64,000 bases of DNA from Elymus sibiricus (lineage: Eukaryota > Streptophyta > Magnoliopsida > Poales > Poaceae). The notes under the pieces were generated by a model. It saw nothing but the letters and a program-made list of their open reading frames with translations. It ran no database searches and had not been told where the DNA came from. Positions 10,952-25,900 of this stretch are shown here, piece by piece. How positions within the stretch are numbered: the first letter of the stretch is position 1; every line of letters begins with the position of its first letter. The stretch is taken from the NCBI GenBank assembly GCA_039707655.1, contig CM077666.1, positions 238,978,166 to 239,042,165 on the forward strand, read 5' to 3'. A program made the translations under genes and the position numbers.

Positions 10952-11474
10952 ATGACCTTCAACCAAGATGACCATCACCATGAGCATCTTCATGGCATAG
11001 TACTATATTACATCACTATTTTTGGAAATAACAAGGGTGTTAACATTGTGAGCAATAATTCCACAAAAAGATTGAAGATTTGGTTTAAAAAAATTAATTT
11101 TCCATTTTTCTAGTGCTATGCATGACTTTTTTTCTGAAGCAAGTGCCATAAATAAGATTGTAAATCGTGCCCTTACAGTTTTGTCCTAAAGTATACCACA
11201 TGGGATGCCAACTGCCAATTTTTCATGAATTTCATAGTGATATTGCCATATTTCATTGATTTATTGAATTTCTGGCGATTTACTTCAAGTAATTCAAATT
11301 TGAACAGCAAGTGTGCTCTAGTTTGGTCCAAATAAATTCTGAAAACTCATTTTTACCTTCCAAATTAGGAATGTAGGCAGTATCCACAAAGAAAACTCAG
11401 TTACCCACCCATTCTATATGATTACTCATCCATGCAAAACCCTTCACGGACTGACCTTTCTCCTATGAAGATCA
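10952..11474. repeat. Truncated monomer (about 523 bp)
   Basis: Near 11433-11441 the text jumps from ACTCATCCATGCAA to AACCCTTCACGGACTG, losing about 130 bp of the normal unit. The lost part includes the TTTTGCATGGAGGCC landmark. The joint falls in short A-rich homology. Confidence 0.85.
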
Positions 11475-12559
11475 ATGACTTTCAACCAAGAGGACCATGA
11501 CCATGAGCATCTTCATGGCATAGTACATTATAATATCACCATTTTTGGAAATAACAATGGTGTTAACATTGTGAGCAATAATTCCAGAAAAAGATTGAAG
11601 ATTTGGTTTAAAAAAATAATTTTCCATTTTTCTAGTGCCATGCATGACTTTTTTTGTGAAGCATGTGCCATAAATAAGATTGTAAATCGTGCCCTTACAA
11701 TTTTCTCCTAAAGTATACCACATGGGATGCCAACTGCCAATTTTTCATGAATTTCATAGTGATATTGCCATATTTCATTGATTTATTGAATTTCTGGCGA
11801 TTTACTTCAACTAATTCAAATTTGAACTGCAAGTGTGCTCTAATTTGGTCCAATAAATTCTGAAAATTCATTTTCACCTTCCACGTTAGGAATGTACGCA
11901 GTATCCACAAAGAAAACTCAATTAGCCAACCATTATATATGATTACTCATCCATGCAATTTTGACAACACATCGAAAAAAATTAAAGAAAATGAAAAAAG
12001 GCTCAAAAATTGAAATCCTTTTGCATGGAGGCCTCTTATGTGCAATGGCTTGTGGGAAAAATAATAAACTGACAATACCACAAACTTTTAAAAAAACCTT
12101 CACAAACTGACCTATCTCCGATGAAGATCAATAACTTTCAACCAAGATGACCATCACCATGAGCATCTTCATGGCATAGTACATGATAACATCACTATTT
12201 TTGGAAATAACAAGGGTGTTAACATTGTGAGCAATAATTCCACAAAAATATAGAAGATTTGGTTAAAAAAATTAATTTTCCATTTTTCTAGTGCTATGCA
12301 TGACTTTTTTTGTGAAGCAAGTGCCATAAATAAGATTGTAAATCGTGCCCTCACAATTTTGTCCTAAAGTATACCACATGGGATGCCAACTGCCAATTTC
12401 TCATGAATTTCAGAGTGATATTGCCATATTTCATTGATTTGTTGAATTTCTAGTGATTTACATCAAGTAATTCAAATTTGAATAGCAAGTGTGCTCTAGT
12501 TTGGTCCAATAAACTCTGAAAAATCATTTTCACCTTCCACGTTAGGAATGTACGCAGTA

Positions 12560-15500
12560 TCCCCAAAGAAAACTCAATTACCGACTATTATATATGATTA
12601 CTCATCCATGCAATTTTGACAACACATCGAAAGAAATTAAAGAAAATGAAAAAAGGCTCAAAAATTGAAATCCTTTTGCATGGAGGCCTCTTATGTGCAA
12701 TGGCTTGTGAGAAAAATAATAAACTGACAATACCACAAACTTTCAAAAAAACCTTCACAAACTGACCTATCTCCGATGAAGATCAATGACTTTCAATCAA
12801 GATGACCATCACCATGAGCATCTTCATGGCATAGTACTTGATTACATCACTATTTTTGAAATAACAAGGGTGTTAACATTGTGAGCAATAATTCCACAAA
12901 AAGATTGAAGATTTGGTTAAAAAAATTAATTTTCCATTTTTCTAGGGCCATGCATGACTTTTTTTGTGAAGCAAGTGCCATAAATAAGATTGTAAATCGT
13001 GCCCTCACAATTTTGTCCTAAAGTATACCACATGGGATGCCAACTGCCAATTTTTCATGAATTTCAGAGTGATATTGCCATATTTCATTGATTTAATGAA
13101 TTTCTGGCGATTTACATCAAGTAATTCAAATTTGAACTGCAAGTGTGCTCTAGTTTGGTCCAAAAAAATTCGGAAAAACCATTTTTATCTTCCACATTAG
13201 GAATGTAGGAAGTATCCACAAAGAAAACTCAGTTACCCACCCATTATATATGATTACTCATCCATGCAATTTTGACTACACATCGAAAGATTTTAAAGAA
13301 AATGAAAAATAGCTCAAAAATTGAAATCCTTTTGCATGGAGGCCTCTTATGTGCAATGGCTTGTGGGAAAAATAATAAACTGACAATACCACAAACTTTT
13401 TAAAAAACCCTTCACAGACCGACCTTTCTCCTATGAAGATCAATGAGTTTCAACCAAGAGGACCATGACCATGAGCATCTTCATGGCATAGTACCTGATA
13501 ACATCACCATTTTTGGAAATAACAAGGGTGTTAACATTGTGAGCAACAATTCCACAAAAAGATTGAAGATTTGTCTTAAAAAAATAATTTTCCATTTTTC
13601 TAGTGCCACGCATGACCTTTTTTGTGAAGCAAGTGCCATAAATAAGATTGTAAATCGTGCCCTTACAATTTTGTCCTAATGTATACCACATGGGATGCCA
13701 ACTGGCAATTTTTCATGAATTTCAGAGTGTCATTGCTATATTTCATTGATTTATTGAATTTCTGGCGATTTAGATCAAGTAATTCAAATTTGAACTACAA
13801 GTGTGCTCTAGTTTGGTCCAATAAATTCTGAAAAATCATTTTCACCTTCCACATTAGGAATGTAGGAAGTATCCACAAAGAAAACTCAGTTACCCACCCA
13901 TTATATATGATTACTCATCCATGCAATTTTGACAACACATCGAAAGAAATTAAAGAAAATGAAAAAAGGCTCAAAAATTGAAATCCTTTTGCATGGAGGC
14001 CTCTATGTGCAATGGCTTGTGGGAAAAATAATAAACTGACAATACCACAAACTTTTATAAAACCTTCACAACCTGACCTATCTCCGATGAAGATCAATGA
14101 CTTTCAACCAAGATGACCATCACCATGAGCATCTAAATGGCATAGTACTTGATAACATCACTATTTTTGGAAAAAACAAGGGTGTTAACATTGTGAGCAA
14201 TAATTCCACAAAAAGTTTGAAGATTAGGTTTAAAAAAAATAATTTTCCATTTTTCTAGAGCTATGCATGACTTTTCTTGTGAAGCAAGTGCCATAAATAT
14301 GATTGTAAATCGTGCCCGTACAGTTTTGTCCTAAAGTATACCACATGGGATTCCAATTGCCAATTTTTCATGAATTTCAGAGTGATATTGCCATATTTCA
14401 TTGATTTATTGAATTTCTGGCGATTTACATCAAGTAATTCAAATTTGAACGGCAAGTGTGCTCTAGTTTGGTCCAAATAAATTCTGAAAAATCATTTTTA
14501 TCTTCCACATTACGAATGTAGGAAGTATCCACAAAGAAAACTCAGTTACCCACCCATTATATATGATTACTCATCCATGCAATTTTGACAACACATCGAA
14601 AGAAATTAAAGAAAATGGAAAAGGGCTCAAAAATTGAAATCCTTTTGCATGGAGGCCTCTTATGTGCAATGGCTTGTGGGAAAAATAATAAACTGAAAAT
14701 ACCACAAACTTTTTAAAAAATCCTTCACAGACTGACCTTTCTCCTGTGAAGATCAATGACTTTCAACCCAGAGGATCATGACCATGAGGATCTTCATGGC
14801 ATAACACATGATAACATCACCATTTATGGAAATAACAAGGGTGTTAACATTGTGAGCAATAATTCCGCAAAAAGGTTGAAGATTTGGTTTAAAAAAATAA
14901 TTTTCCATATTTCTAGTGCGAGGCATGACTTTTTTTGTGAAGCAAGTGCCATAAATAAGATTGTAAATCTTGCCCTTACAATTTTCTCCAAAAGTATACC
15001 ACATGGTATGCCAACTGCCAATTTTTCATGAATTTCAGAGTGATATTGCCATATTTCATTGATTTATTGAATTTCTGGCGATTTACATCAAGTAATTCAA
15101 ATTTGAACAGCAAGTGTGCTCTAGTTTGGTCCAATAAATTCTGAAAAATCATTTTCACCTTCCACATTAGGAATGTAGGCAGTATCCACAAAGAAAACTC
15201 AGTTACCAACCCATTATATATGGTTACTCATCCATGCAATTTTGATAAAACATCAAAAGAAATTAAAGAAAATGAAAAAAGGCTAAAAAATTGAAATCCT
15301 TTTGCATGGAGGCCTCTTATGTGCAATGGCTAGTGGGAAAAATAATAAACAGACAATACCACAAACTTTTAAAAAACATTCACAAACTGACCTATCTCCT
15401 ATGAAGATCAATGACTTTCAACCAAGATGACCATGACCATGAGCATCTTCATGGCATATTACATGATAATATCACCATTTTTGGAAATAACAAGGGTGTT

Positions 15501-16500
15501 AACATAGTGAGCAATAATTCCACAAAAAGATTGAAGATTTAGTTAAAAATAATAATTTTCCACTTTTCTAGTGCAATGCATGACTTTTTTTTGTCAAGTA
15601 AGTGCCATAAATAAGATTGTAAATCATGCCCTTACAATTTTGTCATAAAGTATACCACATGGGATGACAACTGACAATTTTCCATGAATTTCAGAGTGAT
15701 ATTGCCATATTTTATTGATTTATTGAATTTCTGGCGATTTACATCAAGTTATTCAAATTTGAACTCCAAGTGTGCTCTAGTTTGGTCCAAATAAATTCTG
15801 AAACATCATTTTTACGTTCCACATTAGGAATGTAGGCAGTATCCACAAATAAAACTCAGTTACCCACCCATTATATATGATTACTCATCCATGCAATTTT
15901 GACAACAGATCGAAAGAAATTAATGAAAATGAAAAAAGGCAAAAAAAATTGAAATCCTTTTGCATGGAGGCCTCTCATGTGCAATGGCTTGTGGGAAAAA
16001 TAATAAACTGACAATACCAAAAACTTTTTAAAAAATCATTCCCAGAGTGACCTTTCTCCTATGAAGATCAATGACTTTCAACCAAGAGGACCATGACCAT
16101 GAGCATCTTCATGGCATAGTACATGATAACATCACCATTTTGGGAAATAACAAGGGTGTTAACATTGTGAGCAATAATTCCAGAAAAAGATTGAAGATTT
16201 CGTTTTAAAAAATAATTTTCCATTTTACTAGTGCCATGCATGACTATTTTTGTGAAGCAAGTGCCATAAATAAGATTGTAAATCGTGCCCTCACAATTTT
16301 CTCCTAAAGTATACCACATGGGATGCCAACTGCCAATTTTTTCTGAATTGCAGAGTGATATTGCCATATTTCATTGATTTAATGAATTTTTGGCGATTTA
16401 CATCAAGTAATTCAAATTTGAACTTCAAGTGTACTCTAGTTTGGTCCAATAAATTCTGAAAAATCATTTTCACCTTCCACGTTAGGAATGTACGCAGTAT
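12560..16500. repeat. Higher-order repeat copy 1 (six monomers, about 3.94 kb)
   Basis: Six successive monomers (anchors 12786, 13443, 14098, 14756, 15411, 16071) match one by one those at 16727-20013. Private variants mark it: AATTCGGAAAAACC at about 13168, GACTACACATCGAAAGATTT at about 13273, and a GAGGATCATGACCATGAGGA monomer at about 14772. Boundaries are approximate because any phase is valid. Confidence 0.85.
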
Positions 16501-19500
16501 CCACAAAGAAAACTCAATTACCCAACCATTATATATGATTACTCATCCATGCAATTTTGACAACACATCGAAAGAAATTAAAGAAAATGAAAAAAGGCTC
16601 AAAAATTGAAATCCTTTTGCATGGAGGCCTCTTATGTGCAATGGCTTTAAGGAAAAATAATAAACTGACAATACCACAAACTTTCAAAAAAACCTTCACA
16701 AACTGACCTATCTCCGATGAAGATCAATGACTTTCAACCAAGATGACCATCACCATGAGCATCTTCATGGCATAGTACTTGATTACATCACTATTTTTGG
16801 AAATAACAAGGGTGTTAACATTGTGAGCAATAATTCCACAAAAAGATTGAAGATTTGGTTAAAAAAATTAATTTTCCATTTTTCTAGGGCTATGCATGAC
16901 TTTTTTTGTGAAGCAAGTGCCATAAATAAGATTGTAAATCGTGCCCTCACAATTTTATCCTAAAGTATACCACATGGGATGCCAACTGCCAATTTTTCAT
17001 GAATTTCAGAGTGATATTGCCATATTTCATTGATTTAATGAATTTCTGGCGATTTACATCAAGTAATTCAAATTGGAACTGCAAGTGTGCTCTAGTTTGG
17101 TCCCAAAAAATTCGGAAAAACCATTTTTATCTTCCACATTAGGAATGTAGGAAGTATCCACAAAGAAAACTCAGTTACCCACCCATTATATATGATTACT
17201 CATCCATGCAATTTTGACTACACATCGAAAGATTTTAAAGAAAATGAAAAATAGCTCAAAAATTGAAATCCTTTTGCATGGAGGCCTCTTATGTGCAATG
17301 GCTTGTGGGAAAAATAATAAACTGACAATACCACAAACATTTTAAAAAAACCTTCACACACCGACCTTTCTCCTATGAAGATCAATGAGTTTCAACCAAG
17401 AGGACCATGACCATGAGCATCTTCATGGCATAGTACATGATAACATCACCATTTTTGGAAATAACAAGGGTGTTAACATTGTGAGCAACAATTCCACAAA
17501 AAGATTGAAGATTTGTCTTAAAAAAATAATTTTCCATTTTTCTAGTGCCACGCATGACCTTTTTTGTGAAGCAAGTGCCATAAATAAGATTGTAAATCGT
17601 GCCCTTACAATTTTGTCCTAATGTATACCACATGGGATGCCAACTGGCAATTTTTCATGAATTTCAGAGTGTCATTGCCATATTTCATTCATTTATTGAA
17701 TTTCTGGCGATTTACATCAAGTAATTCAAATTTGAACTACAAGTGTGCTCTGGTTTGGTCCAATAAATTCTGAAAAATCATTTTCACCTTCCGCATTAGG
17801 AATGTAGGCAGTATCCACAAAGAAAACTCAGATACCAACCAATTATATATGATTACTCATCCATGCAATTTTGACAACACATCGAAAGAAATTAAAGAAA
17901 ATGAAAAAAGGCTCAAAAATTGAAATCCTTTTGCATGGAGGCCTCTATGTGCAATGGCTTGTGGGAAAAATAATAAACTGACAATACCACAAACTTTTAT
18001 AAAAACCTTCACAACCTGACCTATCTCCGATGAAGATCAATGATTTTCAACCAAGATGACCATCACCATGAGCATCTAAATGGCATAGTCCTTGATAACA
18101 TCACTATTTTTGGAACTAACAAGGGTGTTAACATTGTGAGGAATAATTCCACAAAAAGTTTGAAGATTTGGTTTAAAAAAATTAATTTTCCATTTTTCTA
18201 GTGCTATGCACGACTTTTCTTGTGAAGCAAGTGCCATAAATAAGATTGTAAATCGTGCCCGTACAGTTTTGTCCTAAAGTATACCACATGGGATTCCAAT
18301 TGCCAATTTTTCATGAATTTCAGAGTGATATTGCCATATTTCATTGATTCATTGAATTTCTGGCGATTTACATCAAGTAATTCAAATTTGAACGGCAAGT
18401 GTGCTCTAGTTTGGTCCAAATAAATTCTGAAAAATCATTTTTATCTTCCACATTAGGAATGTAGGAAGTATCCACAAAGAAAACTCAGTTACCCACCCAT
18501 TATATATGATTACTCATCCATGCAATTTTGACAACACATCGAAAGAAATTAAAGAAAATGAAAAAGGGCTCAAAAATTGAAATCCTTTTGCATGGAGGCC
18601 TCTTATGTGCAATGGCTTGTGGGAAAAATAATAAACTGAAAATACCACAAACTTTTTAAAAAATCCTTCACAGACTGACCTTTGTCCTGTGAAGATCAAT
18701 GACTTTCAATCCAGAGGATCATGACCATGAGGATCTTCATGGCATAATACATGATAACATCACCATTTATGGAAATAACAAGGGTGTTAACATTGTGAGT
18801 AATCATTCCGCAAAAAGGTTGAAGATTTGGTTTAAAAAAATAATTTTCCATATTTCTAGTGCCAGGCATGACTTTTTTTGTGAAGCAAGTGCCATAAATA
18901 AGATTGTAAATCTTGCCCTTACAATTTTCTCCAAAAGTATACCACATGGGATGCCAACTGCCAATTTTTCATGAATTTCAGAGTGATATTGCCATATTTC
19001 ATTGATTTATTGAATTTCTGGCGATTTACATCAAGTAATTCAAATTTGAACTGCAAGTGTGCTCTAGTTTGGTCCAATAAATTCTGAAAAATCATTTTCA
19101 CCTTCCACATTAGGAATGTAGGCTGTATCCACAAAGAAAACTCAGTTACCAACCCATTATATATGGTTACTCATCCATGCAATTTTGATAAAACATCAAA
19201 AGAAATTAAAGAAAATGAAAAAAGGCTCAAAAATTGAAATCCTTTTGCATGGAAGCCTCTTATGTGCAATGGCTAGTGGGAAAAATAATAAATAGACAAT
19301 AACACAAACTTTTAAAAAACATTCACAAACTGACCTATCTCCTATGAAGATCAATGACTTTCAACCAAGATGACCATGACCATGAGCATCTTAATGGCAT
19401 ATTACATGATAATATCACCATTTTTGGAAATAACAAGGGTGTTAACATAGTGAGAAATAATTCCACAAAAAGATTGAAGATTTAGTTAAAAATAATAATT

Positions 19501-20440
19501 TTCCACTTTTCTAGTGCAATACATGACTTTTTTTTGTCAAGTAAGTGCCATAAATAAGATTGTAAATCATGCCCTTACAATTTTGTCATAAAGTATACCA
19601 CATGGGATGCCAACTGACAATTTTCCATGAAATTCAGAGTGATATTGCCATATTTTATTGATTTATTGAATTTCTGGCGATTTACATCAAGTTATTCAAA
19701 TTTGAACTCCGAGTGTGCTCTAGTTTGGTCCAAATAAATTCTGAAACATCATTTTTACGTTCCACATTAGGAATGTAGGCAGTATCCACAAATAAAACTC
19801 AGTTACCCACCCATTATATATGATTACTCATCCATGCAATTTTGACAACAGATCGAAAGAAATTAATGAAAATGAAAAAAGGCAAAAAAATTGAAATCCT
19901 TTTGCATGGAGGCCTCTTATGTGTAATGGCTTGTGGGAAAAATAATAAACTGACAATACCACAAACTTTTTAAAAAATCATTCACAGACTGACCTTTCTC
20001 CTATGGAGATCAATGACTTTCAACCAAGAGGACCATGACCATGAGCATCTTCATGGCATAGTACATGATAACATCACCATTTTTGGAAATAACAAGGGTG
20101 TTCACATTGTGACTAATAATTCCAGAAAAAGATTGAAGATTTCGTTTAAAAAAATAATTTTCCATTTTTCTAGTGCCATGCATGACAATTTTTGTGAAGC
20201 AAGTGCCATAAATAAGATTGTAAATCGTGCCCTCACAATTTTCTCCTAAAGTATACCACATGGGAAGCCAACTGCCAATTTTTCATGAATTTCAGAGTGA
20301 TATTGCCATATTTCATTGATTTAATGAATTTTTGGCGATTTACATCAAGTAATTCAAATTTGAACTGCAAGTGTGCTCTAGTTTGGTCCAATAAATTCTG
20401 TAAAATCATTTTCACCTTCCACGTTAGGAATGTACGCAGT
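16501..20440. repeat. Higher-order repeat copy 2
   Basis: Same order of six variant monomers as copy 1, shifted by 3941-3943 bp (anchors 16727, 17385, 18040, 18699, 19354, 20013). The private variants recur at about 17109 (AATTCGGAAAAACC) and 17216 (GACTACACATCGAAAGATTT). Few differences separate the copies, so duplication was fairly recent. Confidence 0.85.
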
Positions 20441-21608
20441 ATCCACAAAGAAAACTCAATTACCGACAATTATATATGATTACTCATCCATGCAATTTTG
20501 ACAACATATCGAACGAAATTAAAGAAAATGAAAAAAGGCTCAAAAATTGAAATCCTTTTGCATGGAGGCCTCTTATGTGCAATGGCTTGTGGGAAAAATA
20601 ATAAACTGACAATACCACAAACTTCCAAAAAAACCTTCACAAACTGACCTATCTCCGATGAAGATCAATCACTTTCAACCAAGATGACCATCACCATGAG
20701 CATCTTCATGGCATAGTACTTGATTACATCACTATTTTTGGAAATCACAAGGGTGGTAACATTGTGAGCAATAATTCCACAAAAAGATTGAAGATTTGGT
20801 TAAAAAAATTAATTTTCCATTTTTCTAGGGCTATGCATGACTTTTTTTGTGAAGCAAGTGCCATAAATACGATTGTAAATCGTGCCCTCACAATTTTGTC
20901 CTAAAGTATACCAGATGGGATGCCAACTGCCAATTTTTCATGAATTTCAGAGTGATATTGCCATATTTCATTGATTTAAAGAATTTCTGGCGATTTACAT
21001 CAAGTAATTCAAATTTGAACTGCAAGTGTGCTCTAGTTTGGTCCAAAAAAATTCGGAAAAACCATTTTTATCTTCCAAATTAGGAATGTAGGAAGTATCC
21101 ACAAAGAAAACTCAGTTACCCACCCATTATATATGATTACTCATCCATGCAATTTTGACTACACATCGAAAGATTTTAAAGAAAATGAAAAATAGCTCAA
21201 AAATTGAAATCCTTTTGCATGGAGGCCTCTTATGTGCAATGTCTTGTGGGAAAAATAATAAACTGACAATACCACAAACTTTTTAAAAAAACCTTCACAG
21301 ACCGACCTTTCTCCTATGAAGATCAATGAGTTTCAACCAAGAGGACCATGACCATGAGCATCTTCATGGCATAGTACATGATAACATCACCATTTTTGGA
21401 AATAACAAGGGTGTTAACATTGTGAGCAACAATTCCACAAAAAGATTGAAGATTTGTGTTAAAAAAATAATTTTCCATTTTTCTAGTGCCACGCATGACC
21501 TTTTTTGTGAAGCAAGTGCCATAAATAAGATTGTAAATCGTGCCCTTACAATTTTGTCCTAATGTATACCACATGGGATGCTGACTGGCAATTTTTCATG
21601 AATTTCAG
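20441..21608. repeat. Higher-order repeat copy 3 (partial)
   Basis: Anchors 20670 and 21326 continue the 3.94-kb pattern, with AATTCGGAAAAACC near 21050 and GACTACACATCGAAAGATTT near 21156. At about 21610 the text switches from the expected AGAGTGTCATTGCC to AGAGTGATATTGCC and then to GATTTAATGAATTTTTGGCG. That second half is typical of the 20013-type monomer, so this marks a recombination joint. Confidence 0.75.
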
Positions 21609-21981
21609 AGTGATATTGCCATATTTCATTGATTTAATGAATTTTTGGCGATTTACATCAAGTAATTCAAATTTGAACTGCAAGTGTAATCTAGTTTGGT
21701 CCAATAAATTCTGAAAAATCATTTTCACCTTCCACGTTAGGAATGTACGCAGTATCCAGAAAGAAAACTCAATTACCCAACCATTATATATGATTACTCA
21801 TCCATGCAATTTTGACAACATATCGAAAGAAATTAAAGAAAATGAAAAAAGGCTCAAAAATTGAAATCATTTTGCATGGAGGCCTCTTATGTGCAATGGC
21901 TTGTGGGAAAAATAAAAAACGGACAATACCACAAACTTTTAAAAAAACCTTCACAAACTGACCTATCTCCGATGAAGATCA

Positions 21982-22980
21982 ATGACTTTCAACCAAGATG
22001 ACCATCACCATGAGCATATTCATGGCATAGTACATGATAACATCACCATTTTTGGAAATAACAAGGGTGTGAACATTGTGAGCAATAATTCCACAAAAAG
22101 ATTGAAGATTTGGTTAAAAAAATTAATTTTCCATTTTTCTAGTGTTATGCATGATTTTTTTGTGAAGCAATTACCATAAATAAGATTGTAAATCGTGCCC
22201 TTACAATTTTGTCCTAAAGTATTCCACATGGGATGCCAACTGCCAATTTTTCATGAATTTCAGAGTCATATTGCCATATTTCATTGATTTAATGAATTTC
22301 TGGCGAATTATATCAAGTAATTCAAATTTCAGAGTCATATGACCATCACCATGAGCATCTTCATGGCATAGTACATGATAACATCACTATTTTTGGAAAT
22401 AACAAGGGTGTTAACATTGTGCGCAATAATTCCACAAAAAGATTGAAGATTTGGTTAAGAAAATTTAATTTTCCATTTTTCTAGTGCTATGCATGACTTT
22501 TTTTTGTGAAGCAAGTGCCATAAATAAGATTGTAAATAAAGCCCTCAAAATTTTGTCCTAAAGTATACCACATGGGATGCCAACTGCCAATTTTTCATGA
22601 AATTCAGAGAGATATTGCCATATTTCATTGATTTATTGAATTTCTGGTGATTTACATCAAGTAATTCAAATTTGAACAACAAGTGTGCTCTAGTTTGGTC
22701 CAATAAACTCTGAAAAATCATTTTCACCTTCCACGTTAGGAATGTACGCAGTATCCACAAAGAAAACTCAATTACCCAGCCACTATATATGATTACTCAT
22801 CCATGCAATTTTGACAAAACATCGAAAGAAATTAAAGAAAATGAAAAAAGGCTCGAAAATTGAAATCCTTTTGCATGGAGGCCTCTTATGTGCAATGGCT
22901 TGTGGGAAAAATAATAAACTGACAATACCACAAACTTTTAAAAAACCCTTCACAAACTGACCTATCTCCTATGAAGATCA
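21982..22980. repeat. Rearranged monomer pair
   Basis: The monomer at 21982 breaks off near 22330. There, TTCAAATTTCAGAGTCATATG joins directly to ACCATCACCATGAGCATC, skipping the end of one unit and the start of the next. The step between anchors 21982 and 22981 is therefore 999 bp instead of about 1312. Confidence 0.8.
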
Positions 22981-25900
22981 ATGAGTTTCAACCAAGAGGA
23001 CCATCACCATGAGCATCTTCATGGCATACTACATTGTGAGCAATAATTTCACAAAAAGATTGAAGATTTGGTTAAAAACTAATAATTTTCCAATTTTCTA
23101 GTGGTATGCTTGACTTTTTTTGTGAACCAATTGCCATAAACAAGATTGTAAATTGTGCCATTACAATTTTGTCCTAAAGTATACCACATGGGATGCCAAC
23201 TGCCAATTTTTCATGAATTTCAGAGTGATATTGCCATATTTCATAGATTTATTGAATTTCTGGCGATTTACATCAAGTAATTCAAATTTGAACTGCAAGT
23301 GTGCTCTAATTTGGTCCAATAAATTATAAAAAATCATTTTCACCTTCCGCGTTAGGAATGTACGCAGTATCCACAAAGAAAACTCAATTACTCATCCATT
23401 ATATATGATTACTCATCCATGCAATTTTGTTAACACATCGAAAGAAATAAAAGAAAATGAAAAAAGGCTCAAAAATTGAAATCCTTTTGCATGGAGACCT
23501 CTTATGGGCAATGGCTTGTGGGAAAAATAATAAACTGACAATACCACAAACTTTTAAAAAAACCTTCACAAACTGACCTATCTCCGATGAAGATCAATGA
23601 CTTTCAACCAAGATGACCATCACCATGAGCATATTCATGGCATAGTACATGATAACATCACCATTTTTGGAAATAACAAGGGTGTGAACATTGTGAGCAA
23701 TAATTCCACAAAAAGATTGAAGATTTGGTTAAAAAAATTAATTTTCCATTTTTCTAGTGTTATGCATGATTTTTTTGTGAAGCAATTACCATAAATAAGA
23801 TTGTAAATCGTGCCCTTACAATTTTGTCCTAAAGTATTCCACATGGGATGCCAACTGCCAATTTTTCATGAATTTCAGAGTCATATTGCCATATTTCACT
23901 GATTTAATGAATTTCTGGCGATTTACATCAAGTAATTCAAATTTGAACTGCAAGTGTCCTCTAGTTTGGTCCAAATAAATTCTGAAAAATCATTTTTATC
24001 TTCCACATTAGGAATGTTGGAAGTATCCACAAAGAAAACATAGTTACCCACCCATTATATATGATTACTCATCCATGCAATTTTGACAACACATCGAAAG
24101 AAATTAAAGAAAATGAAAAAAGGCTTAAAAATTGAAATCCTTTTGCATGGAGGCCTCTTGTGTGCAATGGCTTGTGGGGAAAATAATAAACTGACAATAC
24201 CACAAACTTAAAAAAAACCTTCACAGACAGACCTTTCTCCTATGAAGATCAATGAGTTTCAACCAAGAGGACCATGACCATGAGCATCTTCATGGCATAG
24301 TATATGATAACATCACCATTTTTGGAAATAACAAGCGTGTTAACATTGTGAGCAATAATTCCACAAAAAGATTGAAGATTTGTCTTAAAAAAATAATTTT
24401 CCACTTTTCTAGTGCCACGCATGACCTTTTTTGTGAAGCAAGTGCCATAAATAAGATTGTAAATCGTGCCCCTACAATTTTGTCCTAAAGTATACCACAT
24501 GGGATGCCAACTGCCATTTCAGAGTGTCATTGCTATATTTCATTGATTTATTGAATTTCTGGCGATTTACATCAAGTAATTCAAATTTGAACTACAAGTG
24601 TGCTCTAGATTGGTCCAAATAAATTCTGAAAAATCATTTTTATCTTCCACATTAGGAATTTAGGAAGTATCCACAAAGAAAACTCCGTTACACACCCATT
24701 ATATATGATTACTCATCCATGCAATTTTGATAACACATCGAAAGAAATTAAAGAAAATGAAAAAAAGCTCAAAAAATGAAATCCTTTTGCATGGAGCCCT
24801 CTTATGTGCAATGGCATGTGGGAAAAATAATTAACTGACAATACCACAAACTTTAAAAAAAAACCTTCACAAACTGACCTTTCTCCTTTGAAGATCAATG
24901 AGTTTCAACCAAGACGACCATGACCTTGAGCATCTTCATGGCATAGTACATGATAACATCACCATTTTTGGAAATAAGAAGGGTGTTAACATTGTGAGCA
25001 ATAATTCCACAAAGAGATTGAAGATTTGTTTTAAAAAAATAATTTTCCATTTTTCTAGTTTCACGCATGACCTTTTTTGTGAAGCAAGTGCCATAAATAA
25101 GATTGTAAATTGAGCCCTTACAATTTTGTCCTAAAGTATACCACATGGGATACCAATTGCCAATTTTTCATGAATTTCAGAGTGTTATTGCTATATTTCA
25201 TTGATTTATTAAATTTCTGGCGATTTACATCAGGTAATTCAAATTTGAACTGCAAGTGTGCTCTAGTTTGGTCCAATAAATTCTGAAAAATCATTTTCAC
25301 ATTCCACGTTAGGAATGTACGCAGTATCCACAAACAAAACTCACTTACCAACCCATTATATATGATTACTCATCATTGCAATATTGACAACACATCGAAA
25401 GAAATTAAAGAAAATGACAAAACGCTCAAAAATTGAAATCCTTTTGCATGGAGGCCTCTTATGTGCAATGGTTTGTTGGAAAAATAATAAACTGACAATA
25501 CCACAAACTTTTAAAAAAACCTTCACAAACTGACCTATCTCCGATGAAGATCAATGACTTTCAACCAAGATGGCCATCACCATGAGCATCTTCATGGCAT
25601 AGTACATGATAACATCACCATTTTTGGAAATAACAAGGGTGTTAACATTGTGAGCAATAATTCCACAAAAAGATTGAAGATTAGGTTAAAAAAATTAATT
25701 TTCCTTTTTTCAAGTGCTATGCATGACTTTCTTTGTGAAGCAAGTGCCATAAATAAGATGGTAAATCGTGCCCTTACAATTTTGTCCTAAAGTATACCAC
25801 ATGGGATGCCAACTGCCAATTTTTCATGAATTTCAGAGTGATATTGCCATATTTCATTGATTTATTGAATTTCTGGTGATTTACATCAAGTAATTCAAAT

